Positions 27,656 to 36,377 of a DNA stretch of 64,000 nt are shown in pieces. The notes beneath the pieces were generated by a model. The model saw only the letters and a list, made by a program, of their open reading frames with translations. It did no database searches and was not told the origin of the DNA. The stretch spans positions 2,418,001 through 2,482,000 of the forward strand of contig NZ_CP041666.1 in the NCBI RefSeq assembly GCF_007301515.1, in the 5' to 3' direction. The stretch's first letter is position 1. Every line of letters begins with the position of its first letter. Source of the stretch: Radiobacillus deserti (GTDB lineage: Bacteria; Bacillota; Bacilli; Bacillales; Amphibacillaceae). The position numbers were made by a program, and so were the translations under genes.

Positions 27656-27835
27656 GAGGTTGAGACAAAAGTAAAGGAAGCAATGAAAATCCGAACAATT
27701 TTAATTAGTGGCTATACCCCGTCCGGAAATATACTACGCTTTCCACGGGCGGCTGGAGTCTACGTATATTTCCGGAGCTAGTATAGGCTGTTGTTCGGCT
27801 TTTCAGCTTATCCTTTAAGTTATGTCCCAGCCCCT
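27656..27835. repeat. Palindromic MITE-like intergenic repeat
   Basis: About 180 bases that fold back on themselves. The ends are GAGGTTGAGACAAAAGT and, on the other strand, GGGGCTGGGACATAACTT. Inside are CCGAACAA on both arms and a perfect 12-base inverted pair CCGGAAATATAC (27723-27734) and GTATATTTCCGG (27764-27775) around a GC-rich centre CACGGGCGGCTGGAGTC. GC content jumps relative to the flanks. Such ends resemble dispersed repeats seen in Oceanobacillus and Virgibacillus genomes. No coding region or transposase. Confidence 0.7.
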
Positions 27836-27845
27836 TTAGTCCTCG

Positions 27846-28163
27846 TTATTTAGAAAATTGTTGCACGACTTTCATTAATTCTTCAATAGCGTCTTCACCA
27901 TCTCCAGAGTGGACAGCATGTGTAACACAGTGTTTCATATGTCTTTCCATTAAGGAATGACCCACCTTTTTCATGGCTGCTTGAATAGCTGAAATCTGAA
28001 CAAGGATGTCTACACAGTAGCGATCTTCTTCCACCATTTTTTGAATACCTCTGACTTGACCTTCAATACGCTTTAAACGGTTAACAACTTGTTGCTTTTC
28101 CTCTTCCGTACGGGGTTTAATTGGCTTTTTATCGGATAGATCTATATGTTCATTGTGATCCAT
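27846..28163 (-). CDS. csoR: CsoR/RcnR-family metal-sensing repressor
   Basis: A 105-residue all-helical DUF156 repressor. The Cu(I) ligand set C50 (RYCVDIL), H75 (ERHMKH) and C79 (KHCVTHA) is complete, which marks it as CsoR rather than a sulfur or nickel sensor. I start at the ATG at 28163, preceded by AAGGAGTTGGGG. No copA or copZ is present in this window; the G/C-tract operator-like site just upstream suggests autoregulation. Confidence 0.88.
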   Translation of the reverse strand: MDHNEHIDLSDKKPIKPRTEEEKQQVVNRLKRIEGQVRGIQKMVEEDRYCVDILVQISAIQAAMKKVGHSLMERHMKHCVTHAVHSGDGEDAIEELMKVVQQFSK

Positions 28164-28200
28164 ATCATTCCCCAACTCCTTATTATCGCTACATACATCG

Positions 28201-28217
28201 TACCCCCCCAAGGTATA
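28201..28217. promoter_or_regulatory. Candidate CsoR operator
   Basis: TACCCCCCCAAGGTATA has the layout of CsoR sites, a TACC/GGTA palindrome around a C or G tract, and lies upstream of csoR. No experimental support in the sequence. Confidence 0.5.
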
Positions 28218-28258
28218 GATGTCAATGAGATTCAAATCGAAATTGTCCCAATGTACAA

Positions 28259-28275
28259 ACAGTAATCATTACGAT
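28259..28275. promoter_or_regulatory. Zur box upstream of the zinc importer
   Basis: The inverted repeat GTAATCATTAC followed by GA closely matches the Bacillus Zur operator TCGTAATNATTACGA. It lies about 40 bases before the znuA-type start codon, between csoR and the zinc operon that also encodes Zur. Confidence 0.8.
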
Positions 28276-28311
28276 ATAATATATTTCGTTCACACACTAG
28301 GAGGAAAAATT

Positions 28312-29235
28312 TTGAGAAAGTTGGTTACCATATTATCTTTATGTGTATTGATATCATGCTCCACAGCAGAAGAAGAAAAACTAGATGAAACGTATCACAT
28401 CTACACAACCGTTTATCCTCTTCAATATTTCGTTGAACGATTAGGAGGAAATGATGTGAAGGTTTCAACGATTTATCCTCCGGGAGCTGATTCTCACACT
28501 TACGAGCCCACAACCAAAACAATGACCGAATTGGCTAAAGCTGATGCTTTCTTTTATTTCGGTAAAGTGCTTGAGCCCTTTGCAGAATCAGTAGCGCATG
28601 CGCTAGATGATCAACATGTACGTTTCATAGAGCTCGGAAGTCATGAAGAGCTTTTTAAGCAGTCTCTGGAAAGAGACCATTCAGAACATCTCGATGATGG
28701 GCATGCTCATGGAGATCATGACCCACATATTTGGTTGGATCCTTTACGTGCACTTACACTTGCTTCTATTTTAAAGGAGGAGCTTATCCTCGTTATCCCA
28801 GAAAGAAAACAAGAGATAGAAGATAATTTTAACATTCTTAAAAGTGAACTTATAGAACTGGATGAGCAGTATCGTACTACATTAAAAAATAAAAAGGATA
28901 AAACGATTCTCGTTTCTCATGCAGGATATGGATACTGGGAGGAACGTTACGGAATAAAACAGCTTGCTGTAAATGGAGTAAATAATAGTGCAGAGCCTTC
29001 GCAAGCTGACTTGATCCATCTAATTGAAGAAGCACACGAGCACCATTTATCTTATATGGTGTTTGAACAAAATATCTCAGATTCCATTTCGCTAAAGATT
29101 CAATCAGAAATGGGAATTCATGCAGCTCATATTCACAATTTGGCTGTTCGAACAGAATCTGATATAGAAAAAAAAGAAGATTACTTTTCCTTAATGCGAC
29201 AAAACCTAAAAGTACTAAATCTCGTAACTAAATAG
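28312..29235 (+). CDS. znuA: Zinc ABC transporter substrate-binding lipoprotein
   Basis: A 307-residue cluster A-I solute-binding protein. The TTG at 28312 is preceded by TAGGAGG and begins a signal peptide with lipobox ISC. A histidine-rich loop near residue 120-140 (GHAHGDHDPHIWLD) and the ligand regions PPGADSHTYEP and SHAGYGYW identify a zinc rather than manganese binder. It delivers zinc to the two following subunits. Upstream in-frame starts would run through the Zur box, so I reject them. Confidence 0.9.
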   Translation: MRKLVTILSLCVLISCSTAEEEKLDETYHIYTTVYPLQYFVERLGGNDVKVSTIYPPGADSHTYEPTTKTMTELAKADAFFYFGKVLEPFAESVAHALDDQHVRFIELGSHEELFKQSLERDHSEHLDDGHAHGDHDPHIWLDPLRALTLASILKEELILVIPERKQEIEDNFNILKSELIELDEQYRTTLKNKKDKTILVSHAGYGYWEERYGIKQLAVNGVNNSAEPSQADLIHLIEEAHEHHLSYMVFEQNISDSISLKIQSEMGIHAAHIHNLAVRTESDIEKKEDYFSLMRQNLKVLNLVTK

Positions 29236-29250
29236 AGAGGAGATGGATAC

Positions 29251-30009
29251 GTGAAAGAACCAATTGTAAAGCTTGAACATGTCCACTTTCAATATGAAAA
29301 CAAAACTATTTTAGAAGATATTAACTTTATGATTCCAAAAGGGGCTTTTATGGGCTTAATTGGGCCCAATGGAGGCGGAAAAACTACCTTAATAAAACTA
29401 ATTCTTGGTTTACTTAAACCACAACAAGGATCTATCGAGCTGTTCCAAACTCCTATTCGAAAGTTTAAAGAAAAAAATAAAATTGGATTTGTTTCTCAAA
29501 AAGCAAATAGCTTTAATAGAGGATTTCCCGCTACTGTAAGGGAGGTTGTATCCATGGGGTTAACCTCTTCCATTGGATACTTTAAGTTTCTGAACAAAAC
29601 ACACCATAAACAAATTGAGGAAGCCATTGCACAAGTTGATATGAGTCCATATCTAAATGAAAACATCGGTGATCTCTCTGGAGGTCAGCAGCAGCGTGTC
29701 TTTATAGCACGAGCTCTCGTTAATAATCCTGAATTGCTCATTTTAGATGAACCTACGGTTGGGGTAGACCAAGAGCATGTGCAACAGTTTTACCATATGC
29801 TTCACCGTTTGAATAAAGAGCATCAAATCACCTTACTACTTGTTACACATGATACCGGAACGATGACAGATTACGTCACAGATTTAGTATGCTTAAACAA
29901 GCAACTACATTTTCATGGCAATGCCTCACAGTTTGCAAATCTTTCTAATCAAGACTTGTCAGCGTTGTACGGACATTCTTTGCAAATTGTGGATCATAAC
30001 CATTCTTAA
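29251..30009 (+). CDS. znuC: Zinc ABC transporter ATP-binding protein
   Basis: A 252-residue ATPase with Walker A GPNGGGKTT near residue 39, signature LSGGQQQRVFIARAL near 140 and Walker B LLILDEPTVGVD. It energises the zinc importer. Gap of 15 bases from znuA and about 11 bases to znuB. Confidence 0.92.
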   Translation: MKEPIVKLEHVHFQYENKTILEDINFMIPKGAFMGLIGPNGGGKTTLIKLILGLLKPQQGSIELFQTPIRKFKEKNKIGFVSQKANSFNRGFPATVREVVSMGLTSSIGYFKFLNKTHHKQIEEAIAQVDMSPYLNENIGDLSGGQQQRVFIARALVNNPELLILDEPTVGVDQEHVQQFYHMLHRLNKEHQITLLLVTHDTGTMTDYVTDLVCLNKQLHFHGNASQFANLSNQDLSALYGHSLQIVDHNHS

Positions 30010-30020
30010 GGAGTCCAAGT

Positions 30021-30872
30021 ATGATTGAACATTTTTTAGAATATGACTTTTTACGTCACACGTTTTACACTGGTTTACTTATTGGATTAATTGCTCCCTT
30101 GCTGGGTGCTTTCGTCGTAGTAAGACGACTATCTTTAATTGCAGATGCTCTTTCACATGTTACACTTGCTGGTATTGCTTTCGGGTTATTATTGGAAAAA
30201 AAATTAGCTACACCGCTGATAACCCCTTTTTATTCTGGCATGGGGTTTTCCGTTCTCGCTTCGCTCTTTATTGAGCAATTACGAAGAGTATATAAAGCCT
30301 ATCAAGAGCTTGCGATTCCCATTATCCTATCCGGTGGTGTAGGGTTAAGTGTTATTTTCATTTCTTTAGCAAATGGATTTAATACCGATTTATTTAATTT
30401 CTTATTCGGATCGGTCGCTGCTGTAAGCCAACGTGACCTTTGGTCGATAGTTGGCATCACAATTATTGTGCTTGTTGTAATATCACTTTTTTACAAAGAA
30501 CTATTTTTATTATCTTTTGATGAAGAACATGCAGTCGTTTCTGGTATCCATGCCAAACGAATTCACTTTTTGTTTATCGTATTAACCGCATTAGTCATTG
30601 CAGCTTCCATCCGAATTGTCGGGGTTCTACTCGTCTCTGCTTTGATGACGTTACCGGTTGCAGCAAGTATTCGGATTGCAAAGGGATTTAAACAAACCAT
30701 TACATTTTCCGTTCTTTTTGGCGAATTATCCGTTATAATAGGACTTATAGTAGGATACTATTTTGAAATTCCACCGGGTGGAACCATTGTTATAACATCG
30801 ATTATCATTTTATTATGCACCAGTCTCTTAAGAAAGTTGCTATCTTATCGGCATCATAGATTACAATCCTAA
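30021..30872 (+). CDS. znuB: Zinc ABC transporter permease
   Basis: A 283-residue permease of the ABC-3 family with eight or nine hydrophobic segments, the conserved N-terminal motif GAFVVVRRLSLIADALSHVT near residue 30 and the coupling segment RIVGVLLVSALMTLPVAA near 198. It completes the importer and is followed by zur. Confidence 0.92.
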   Translation: MIEHFLEYDFLRHTFYTGLLIGLIAPLLGAFVVVRRLSLIADALSHVTLAGIAFGLLLEKKLATPLITPFYSGMGFSVLASLFIEQLRRVYKAYQELAIPIILSGGVGLSVIFISLANGFNTDLFNFLFGSVAAVSQRDLWSIVGITIIVLVVISLFYKELFLLSFDEEHAVVSGIHAKRIHFLFIVLTALVIAASIRIVGVLLVSALMTLPVAASIRIAKGFKQTITFSVLFGELSVIIGLIVGYYFEIPPGGTIVITSIIILLCTSLLRKLLSYRHHRLQS

Positions 30873-30896
30873 CGATACTTCGAAAGGAGCATACCG

Positions 30897-31304
30897 ATGG
30901 ATGTGAAGGACGCCTTACACATACTGAAAGAAAACGGTTATAAATATACAGGAAAACGGGAAGATATGATTGGATATTTCGCAGGTGAAGATCGTTATCG
31001 ATCCGCGAAGGATCTATTAAGCTTTATGGAGCCAACGTATAAAGGAATAAGCTACGATACCATTTACCGTAATCTCCATCTTTTTTCGGAATTAGGCATT
31101 TTAGAGGCTACAGAATTGAATGGGGAAAAGCAATTCCGGATTAAATGTGACACGCATCATCACCATCATTTCATATGTAAGGATTGCGGGTTCACCAAAG
31201 AGGTTCATACGTGTCCTATGGATGATATTCGCTCTGAGCTCGATAGCTTTGTTGTAGAAGATCATAAATTTGAGATATATGGATTGTGTCCAGCATGTCA
31301 ATAA
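30897..31304 (+). CDS. zur: Zinc uptake regulator Zur (Fur family)
   Basis: A 135-residue Fur-family repressor. The winged helix holds KGISYDTIYRNLHLF; a His-rich segment (about residues 86-91) precedes C94/C97, and C131/C134 at the C-terminus complete the structural zinc site. Location as last gene of the zinc importer operon and the upstream Zur box identify it as Zur. It overlaps the following crcB gene. Confidence 0.9.
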   Translation: MDVKDALHILKENGYKYTGKREDMIGYFAGEDRYRSAKDLLSFMEPTYKGISYDTIYRNLHLFSELGILEATELNGEKQFRIKCDTHHHHHFICKDCGFTKEVHTCPMDDIRSELDSFVVEDHKFEIYGLCPACQ

Positions 31305-31687
31305 AAGTACATGATGCAAATACGTATTTAGCTATTGGATTAGGTGGAATTGCTGGTTCCCTTTCTCGTTTTGGAATCTCCACCTTTTTAAATGCTACCT
31401 TTTTTCCGTTTGCAACCTTACTAGTTAATTTAGTGGGTTGCTTTTTGTTGCCAATTGCATCGAATCATCCCCGGTTGCAACGGCTCTCCGCTCCCTATCG
31501 TGTCGCAATAGGAACAGGTTTCCTAGGGTCCTTTACTACATTTTCTACTTTTTCCGTCGACACATGGCAGCTGTTTCAAGCACATCCGATCACAGCTTTC
31601 GGATATGTCTTTATAAGCGTATTTGGTGGTCTTGCCTGTGCGTTTTTAGGATTTAAACTAGCACGAAAAAAGGTGGAGGAATCATGA
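31295..31687 (+). CDS. crcB1: Fluoride channel CrcB/Fluc, first subunit
   Basis: A 130-residue four-helix membrane protein. Family motifs GGIAGSLSRFGIS near residue 20, LLVNLVGCFLLP near 42 and GFLGSFTTFSTFS near 75 are present. The start overlaps zur; the frame also allows GTG at 31286. It forms a dual-topology or heterodimeric fluoride exporter with the next gene, which it overlaps by four bases. Confidence 0.9.
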   Translation: MSIKVHDANTYLAIGLGGIAGSLSRFGISTFLNATFFPFATLLVNLVGCFLLPIASNHPRLQRLSAPYRVAIGTGFLGSFTTFSTFSVDTWQLFQAHPITAFGYVFISVFGGLACAFLGFKLARKKVEES

Positions 31688-32043
31688 CCATTTTTCTAGT
31701 AGCATTAGGTGGATTCTTAGGAGCAATCGCTCGTTTCTCCATAAGCCAAGTATGGAATAAACCCGATTTTCACCAATTCCATGGAACCATCCTTGTCAAT
31801 ATACTTGGCTCAGCGATACTAGCCGCTTTCTTTCTTCTACTAGAGCACGGTATCATTTCGTTTCAAATCTGGGCATTAGGTGGAATTGGATTTTGTGGAG
31901 CGTTTACTACGTTCTCCACTTTCGGTATGGAAGCTGTTTCGATGATACAAAACCAACAGTATAGGTCTGCCTTTCAATATGTATCCGTATCTTTTCTTGC
32001 ATCCATACTAATCATAAGTCTTATATTATGGATAGGAATGTAG
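31684..32043 (+). CDS. crcB2: Fluoride channel CrcB/Fluc, second subunit
   Basis: A 119-residue paralogue of the preceding gene with the same motifs (GGFLGAIARFSIS, LVNILGSAILA, GFCGAFTTFSTFG). Paired crcB genes in Firmicutes usually encode the two oppositely oriented halves of one heterodimer. ATGA overlap with crcB1 indicates coupling. No fluoride riboswitch precedes the pair. Confidence 0.9.
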   Translation: MTIFLVALGGFLGAIARFSISQVWNKPDFHQFHGTILVNILGSAILAAFFLLLEHGIISFQIWALGGIGFCGAFTTFSTFGMEAVSMIQNQQYRSAFQYVSVSFLASILIISLILWIGM

Positions 32044-32121
32044 CCGTAACGGAATAGTTGTAGCTACATTGCTTATACTTTATAATACAGGTTCGGAAAT
32101 GTTCGATAAAGGAGACCAAGT

Positions 32122-32562
32122 ATGGCAAAAAAAGCAGGTGGCCAAGTTTTACAGTTTAGTTTTATTGGCCTAACGAATGCGATCGTTGACCTTGCTTCTC
32201 TAAACTTATTTTTGTGGATATGGCCAACGGAAGAAGCCGGATTGCTTTTACTGTTTAATACGATTTCTTATACGTTAGCTATTATAAACAGCTACTTTTG
32301 GAATGCGAAATATACGTTTGGGCATCATGCTAAGACCGATACACGGGAAATTTCTTTATTTATCATACAAGCCATTATTGCTTTAGGGATTAGCAATGCA
32401 GTATTCATCGGATTAATGTGGGTCTTCCATTTACCTGGGATGATGTATTTTCCACTATTCATCGAATCTAATATTTCCAAAGCAATGGCCATGATTTTAT
32501 CATCCACGACAAGCTTTTTCTTGATGAAATTTTTTGTTTTTCGAAACAGAACTGAAGCTTAA
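32122..32562 (+). CDS. GtrA family membrane protein
   Basis: A 146-residue protein with four hydrophobic segments and the GtrA signature QFSFIGLTNAIVDLASLNLF at the N-terminus and NSYFWNAKYTF in the middle. The family helps move lipid-linked sugars across the membrane for cell-envelope decoration. No glycosyltransferase is adjacent, so its partner is unknown. Good site AAAGGAGACCAAGT before ATG. Confidence 0.85.
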   Translation: MAKKAGGQVLQFSFIGLTNAIVDLASLNLFLWIWPTEEAGLLLLFNTISYTLAIINSYFWNAKYTFGHHAKTDTREISLFIIQAIIALGISNAVFIGLMWVFHLPGMMYFPLFIESNISKAMAMILSSTTSFFLMKFFVFRNRTEA

Positions 32563-32564
32563 CT

Positions 32565-32597
32565 CCATAAAAAAACGTTGATGATATCATCAACGTT
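32565..32597. terminator. Bidirectional terminator between GtrA and Usp genes
   Basis: AAAAACGTTGATG / CATCAACGTTT stem with flanking A and T runs between convergent genes. Confidence 0.8.
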
Positions 32598-32599
32598 TC

Positions 32600-33019
32600 T
32601 TATTTTACAATCATCACGGGACAATTTACTCGTTTTGCTACCTTATGACTAACACTTCCTAACACCATTTCTTGTAATGAATTAAGTCCTCGACTTCCAA
32701 TGACACAAACATCCACATCTTCGCTATTTGCGAACTTCACAATTTCCGGACCAGGCTCTCCATGAAGAATGATGATTTCGTAAGACAAACCTGCTTTTTT
32801 CAATTTTTGCTCTGTCATTTCAAGTCTTTCTTTTCTTTTCATGTCTATTTCAATGGCATTATGATGATGAAGAACATCATATTTCGATTTTGTACTGTCT
32901 ATCACATAAATTACGATTACATGCGCATTGCGATTATGTTCTGCTAATCCAATTGCTTTATCGGCTGCTCTTTGAGCATGCGCAGATCCATCTGAAGCTA
33001 ATAGAATTTTGGAAAACAT
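32600..33019 (-). CDS. Universal stress protein (UspA family)
   Basis: A 139-residue Usp. It begins MFSKILLASDGSAHAQRAA and ends with the ATP-binding-type motif GSRGLNSLQEMVLGSVSHKV, both diagnostic. The ATG at 33019 has a GAGGATG site; an upstream start at 33046 is unlikely. It sits directly upstream of nothing but near the SulP transporter on the same strand, a pairing often seen in bacilli. Role in stress survival is family knowledge only. Confidence 0.88.
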   Translation of the reverse strand: MFSKILLASDGSAHAQRAADKAIGLAEHNRNAHVIVIYVIDSTKSKYDVLHHHNAIEIDMKRKERLEMTEQKLKKAGLSYEIIILHGEPGPEIVKFANSEDVDVCVIGSRGLNSLQEMVLGSVSHKVAKRVNCPVMIVK

Positions 33020-33088
33020 ACCATCATCCTCACATTCAATATACAACCATTATAACAAAAATGGGAAACGTTAACATTTTAAAATGTT

Positions 33089-33115
33089 AAAAAGGGAGCA
33101 GCTGCTCCCCTTTTA
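33089..33115 (-). terminator. Terminator of the SulP gene
   Basis: AAAAGGGGAGCAGCTGCTCCCTTTTT reads as a near-perfect palindrome with T-run on the minus strand, ending at the SulP stop. Stem arms are AAGGGAGCAG and CTGCTCCCCTT. Confidence 0.8.
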
Positions 33116-34585
33116 ATGACTAGCGATTTTTTTTGAAGGCTTATCGTAAACTGCTCGTCTTTCCACCAAGCTTGAGCTTTCTTTATTTAATCCAACTACA
33201 GTTACTTCCGTTTGATTTTCTTTATATTTAAGGACTACTTTATCAATCGCTCCAACAGCGGAATCATCCCATAAGTGCGTACCTGTTAAATCAAGCTCCA
33301 TTTCATCGATGTCTTCTTTAAAATCAAAGCTGCTTACAAAATCTGTTACGGAGGCAAAGAATAATTGCCCTTTCACTTTATACACTTTCTTACGACTTCC
33401 TTGAGCTTGTATTCCAATTACCTCTACCTTCGAAATTTTCGATGCAAAGAATATAGCACTTAATAAAACACCAATCAAAACACCGATTGAAAGGTCGTGT
33501 GTTAGAACAACAGCAGTGACTGTAACTACCATTACAATAGCGTCTGTTCTTGGCATTAGATGCAAGTTTGTTACAGAACTCCAATCAAATGTACCAATGG
33601 ATACCATAATCATAACCCCAACTAGCGCTGCCATTGGAATTTGAACAAGGATATCGTTAAAAACGACGATGAGTAGCATTAAGAATACTCCTGCAACAAA
33701 CGTGGACAGACGTCCTCTCGCTCCCGATTTTACGTTGATAACGGATTGTCCAATCATCGCACAGCCTGCCATACCACCAAAGAAGCCGGCAACAACGTTT
33801 GCTATCCCTTGACCTTTCGCCTCACGATTTTTATTGCTATCAGAATCCGTCATATCATCCACGATTTGGGCAGTTAAGAAGGATTCCAGTAGCCCAATCA
33901 CGGAAAGCGCAAGGGCAGTTGGAAATATAATCTGTAGCGTTTCAAAGGTTAACGGAATATCTGGCAACAAAAACATAGGTAATGTTTGCGACAATTCTCC
34001 CATATCTCCTACAGTTCGAACTCCACTACCTGTTAACATCGCAACAACTGTAATCGCAATAATCGCTACTAATGGAGCAGGGATTATTTTTGTTACAAAT
34101 GGAAAAAGATAAATAATAGCTAATGAACCAGCTACCATCGCGTACATATGCCATGATTCTCCAGCAAAATGCGGAAGCTGAGACATAAAAATGAGAATAG
34201 CCAATGCATTTACAAAACCAATCATGACAGAGCGTGGGATAAATTTCATTAGTCTAGCGACTTTAAAGAAGCCGTAGGACACCTGTAAGATTCCTGTAAG
34301 GATCGTTGCTGCTAAAAGATATTGTAAACCATAATCTGCAACTAAGTCCCCCATCACGAGCGCCATAGCACCTGTGGCAGCAGAAATCATTGCTGGTCTT
34401 CCCCCAAAGAATGAAATAACTACTGCAATACAGAAAGACGCGTATAGTCCAACCATAGGACTAACCCCAGCAATAATGGAAAAAGCAATTGCTTCAGGTA
34501 TTAAAGCTAAAGCAACCACAATCCCAGCTAAAATATCCCCTCGGATATTACCTAGCCAATCTTGTTTCATTGTCGATATATTCAA
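33113..34585 (-). CDS. SulP-family anion transporter with STAS domain
   Basis: A 490-residue membrane protein. The first 390 residues contain about eleven or more hydrophobic segments with the SulP signature region GIVVALALIPEAIAFSI near residue 20; the C-terminal 80 residues form a STAS domain (DEMELDLTGTHLWDDSAVGAID). The family carries sulfate, bicarbonate or related anions. A nearby Usp gene is common. Substrate unknown; bicarbonate or sulfate are both possible. Confidence 0.85.
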   Translation of the reverse strand: MNISTMKQDWLGNIRGDILAGIVVALALIPEAIAFSIIAGVSPMVGLYASFCIAVVISFFGGRPAMISAATGAMALVMGDLVADYGLQYLLAATILTGILQVSYGFFKVARLMKFIPRSVMIGFVNALAILIFMSQLPHFAGESWHMYAMVAGSLAIIYLFPFVTKIIPAPLVAIIAITVVAMLTGSGVRTVGDMGELSQTLPMFLLPDIPLTFETLQIIFPTALALSVIGLLESFLTAQIVDDMTDSDSNKNREAKGQGIANVVAGFFGGMAGCAMIGQSVINVKSGARGRLSTFVAGVFLMLLIVVFNDILVQIPMAALVGVMIMVSIGTFDWSSVTNLHLMPRTDAIVMVVTVTAVVLTHDLSIGVLIGVLLSAIFFASKISKVEVIGIQAQGSRKKVYKVKGQLFFASVTDFVSSFDFKEDIDEMELDLTGTHLWDDSAVGAIDKVVLKYKENQTEVTVVGLNKESSSLVERRAVYDKPSKKIASH

Positions 34586-34878
34586 TTCAGTATCTCTTCC
34601 TCTCTATCTTTTATGTGACTTTCAACTCTCATGAAAGTCGGGGCCGTATAGAACAAATGGAATGATACCACAGCATACCAATAAACCAAACACTCATGTA
34701 AGCGTATAACATTGCTATTTATCTAGAGATTTCTAACTCATTCTCTCCTTTATAGCATTTTTCTTAAAATCAAGAATTCCTCTGAACAATTTCTGCCATT
34801 CCTTTTCAAGAACTTACCTGCTTAACATTCATGGTTTAGGAAAAAATAATCGTGAAGTTTTTAGAGAGGATGTTGTAA
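34586..34878. other. Intergenic region between SulP and YndM-like genes
   Basis: Divergent promoter region. It contains an 8-base stem GACTTTCA / TGAAAGTC at about 34616-34640 in the SulP leader, without a T-tract. Nothing else is recognised. Confidence 0.4.
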
Positions 34879-35340
34879 ATGAAACATGTAAAAGCGTTAT
34901 CGATAAAGTTTCTAGTCATCGCCATCGTGCTCTATTCTGTACTAGGCATCCTTAATCAGGCTTCAATCGGCAACATTTTATTAATTAGTGTTTTAGTCAC
35001 AGGTGTTGCGTATGTCCTTGGAGATTTACTCATCTTGAAGAATTTTGGAAATTTAACAGCTACTATAGCTGATTTTGGTTTAAGCTTTTTTGCTGTCTGG
35101 TTATTAACCGCAGCATTCATTCAAGCTGAATTTTCAATAAGTGTCTCTTTATTTGCAGCCTTTCTCATTGCATGCTCAGAAGCTGTATTCCACGTGTATA
35201 TGCAGAATAAAGTACTGGAAGTTGACCAGGATGCCGGATTTAATACAGAATATGTTCAACGATTAAGCACAGAATTTGCAGAAGAAAATCCTGATGCTGA
35301 TTACATTCGTGTTAATAACAAACGAACGGATGATGATTAA
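34879..35340 (+). CDS. DUF2512 (YndM-like) membrane protein
   Basis: A 153-residue protein with four hydrophobic segments in the first 105 residues and a hydrophilic C-terminal tail. The beginning (MKHVKALSIKFLVIAIVLY) and GDLLILKNFGN match the DUF2512/YndM family of bacilli, of unknown role. It has AGAGAGGATGTTGTAA before ATG and its own terminator. Confidence 0.8.
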   Translation: MKHVKALSIKFLVIAIVLYSVLGILNQASIGNILLISVLVTGVAYVLGDLLILKNFGNLTATIADFGLSFFAVWLLTAAFIQAEFSISVSLFAAFLIACSEAVFHVYMQNKVLEVDQDAGFNTEYVQRLSTEFAEENPDADYIRVNNKRTDDD

Positions 35341-35342
35341 TC

Positions 35343-35377
35343 AAAGGATCCCTCTTATTCAAAAGAGGGATCCTTTA
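35343..35377 (+). terminator. Terminator of the YndM-like gene
   Basis: AAAGGATCCCTCTT / AAGAGGGATCCTTT stem followed by TATAA after the stop codon. Confidence 0.85.
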
Positions 35378-35501
35378 TAACGATATCCTATAAACTTTAC
35401 ATTAATTTTAAACGCTTTTAACAATTCCTCATTATACTTAAGAGTGCACGCGCTAGACGTGTCCAAAATAACTACAAAGGCGTCACAGTTTAAGTAAAAG
35501 G

Positions 35502-36356
35502 ATGTCCAATATGCAGAATAATTTATTATCGCCATTCCATATCAGTAATCTCTATTCTTACATGAATTTTGTTTATGGAAGAGAGAAAAGAATTGCACTA
35601 GATTATTTTAAATTTGCCGAGTTACAAAAAGTGATGCGTGATCAACTTCTGACTACTTATTTCCAACCTATTACTCATTTATCTACTCAGAAAGTTATTG
35701 GATATGAAGCGTTAAATCGCCCTCCTTTTTCCAAACATTTTCCAAACACAGAAACTTTTTACGACTACATCGGCTTAACCAATCAAGCATTTCGTTTTGA
35801 TTTATACTGTCGCAATATTTCTTTTGAACGCTTTCATGACAATATTACATATGATTCAAATCTTGAAGAACGATTACTATTTGTTAATATCCACCCACAA
35901 GTACTGTTAGATTCAGATTACAAAAGTGGAGAAACCTTGCAATTATTAAAGCGATACAATCTTTCACCGAACCAAATTGTATTTGAACTAACTGAAAAAA
36001 AAGCAGTGAAGGATTATGTGTTGTTTGAAAAAATACTCTCTCATTACCGAGAGCAAGGCTTTAGAATTGCTGTTGACGATGCCGGGTCTGGTTATAACAG
36101 TTTAAAAAGCGTCGTGCAATTAAAGCCAGAATTTATTAAATTAGACAGATCGTTAATCCATTACATGGACGAAAATCCTGATCAACAAAAAATGGTCAGT
36201 CTTCTTCTTGATTTTGCTAACGAATCCCACACGTCTGTTATCGCCGAGGGAATCGAGCGTGTGGAAGATTTGACAATCCTCCAAGAATTAGGAGTCCATT
36301 ATGGACAAGGCTTTTTATTAGGAAAACCGAGGGAATCGTTAAAGAGTATCTCTTAA
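35502..36356 (+). CDS. EAL domain c-di-GMP phosphodiesterase
   Basis: A 284-residue protein made almost entirely of an EAL domain. The catalytic EAL is at residues 69-71 (GYEALNRP), followed by FVNIHP near 126, FELTEKKAV near 163, DDAGSGYNSL near 198 and AEGIE near 246, so the known metal and catalytic residues look intact. It should hydrolyse c-di-GMP in the cytoplasm. The GGDEF gene starts 21 bases downstream, so the pair forms an operon. Confidence 0.88.
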   Translation: MSNMQNNLLSPFHISNLYSYMNFVYGREKRIALDYFKFAELQKVMRDQLLTTYFQPITHLSTQKVIGYEALNRPPFSKHFPNTETFYDYIGLTNQAFRFDLYCRNISFERFHDNITYDSNLEERLLFVNIHPQVLLDSDYKSGETLQLLKRYNLSPNQIVFELTEKKAVKDYVLFEKILSHYREQGFRIAVDDAGSGYNSLKSVVQLKPEFIKLDRSLIHYMDENPDQQKMVSLLLDFANESHTSVIAEGIERVEDLTILQELGVHYGQGFLLGKPRESLKSIS

Positions 36357-36377
36357 AGGAGCAATGGGGGAAAAGCT

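Noticed and set aside
31250..31300. Fluoride riboswitch before crcB1
   Set aside because: The space is occupied by zur coding sequence and no crcB-motif consensus is visible.
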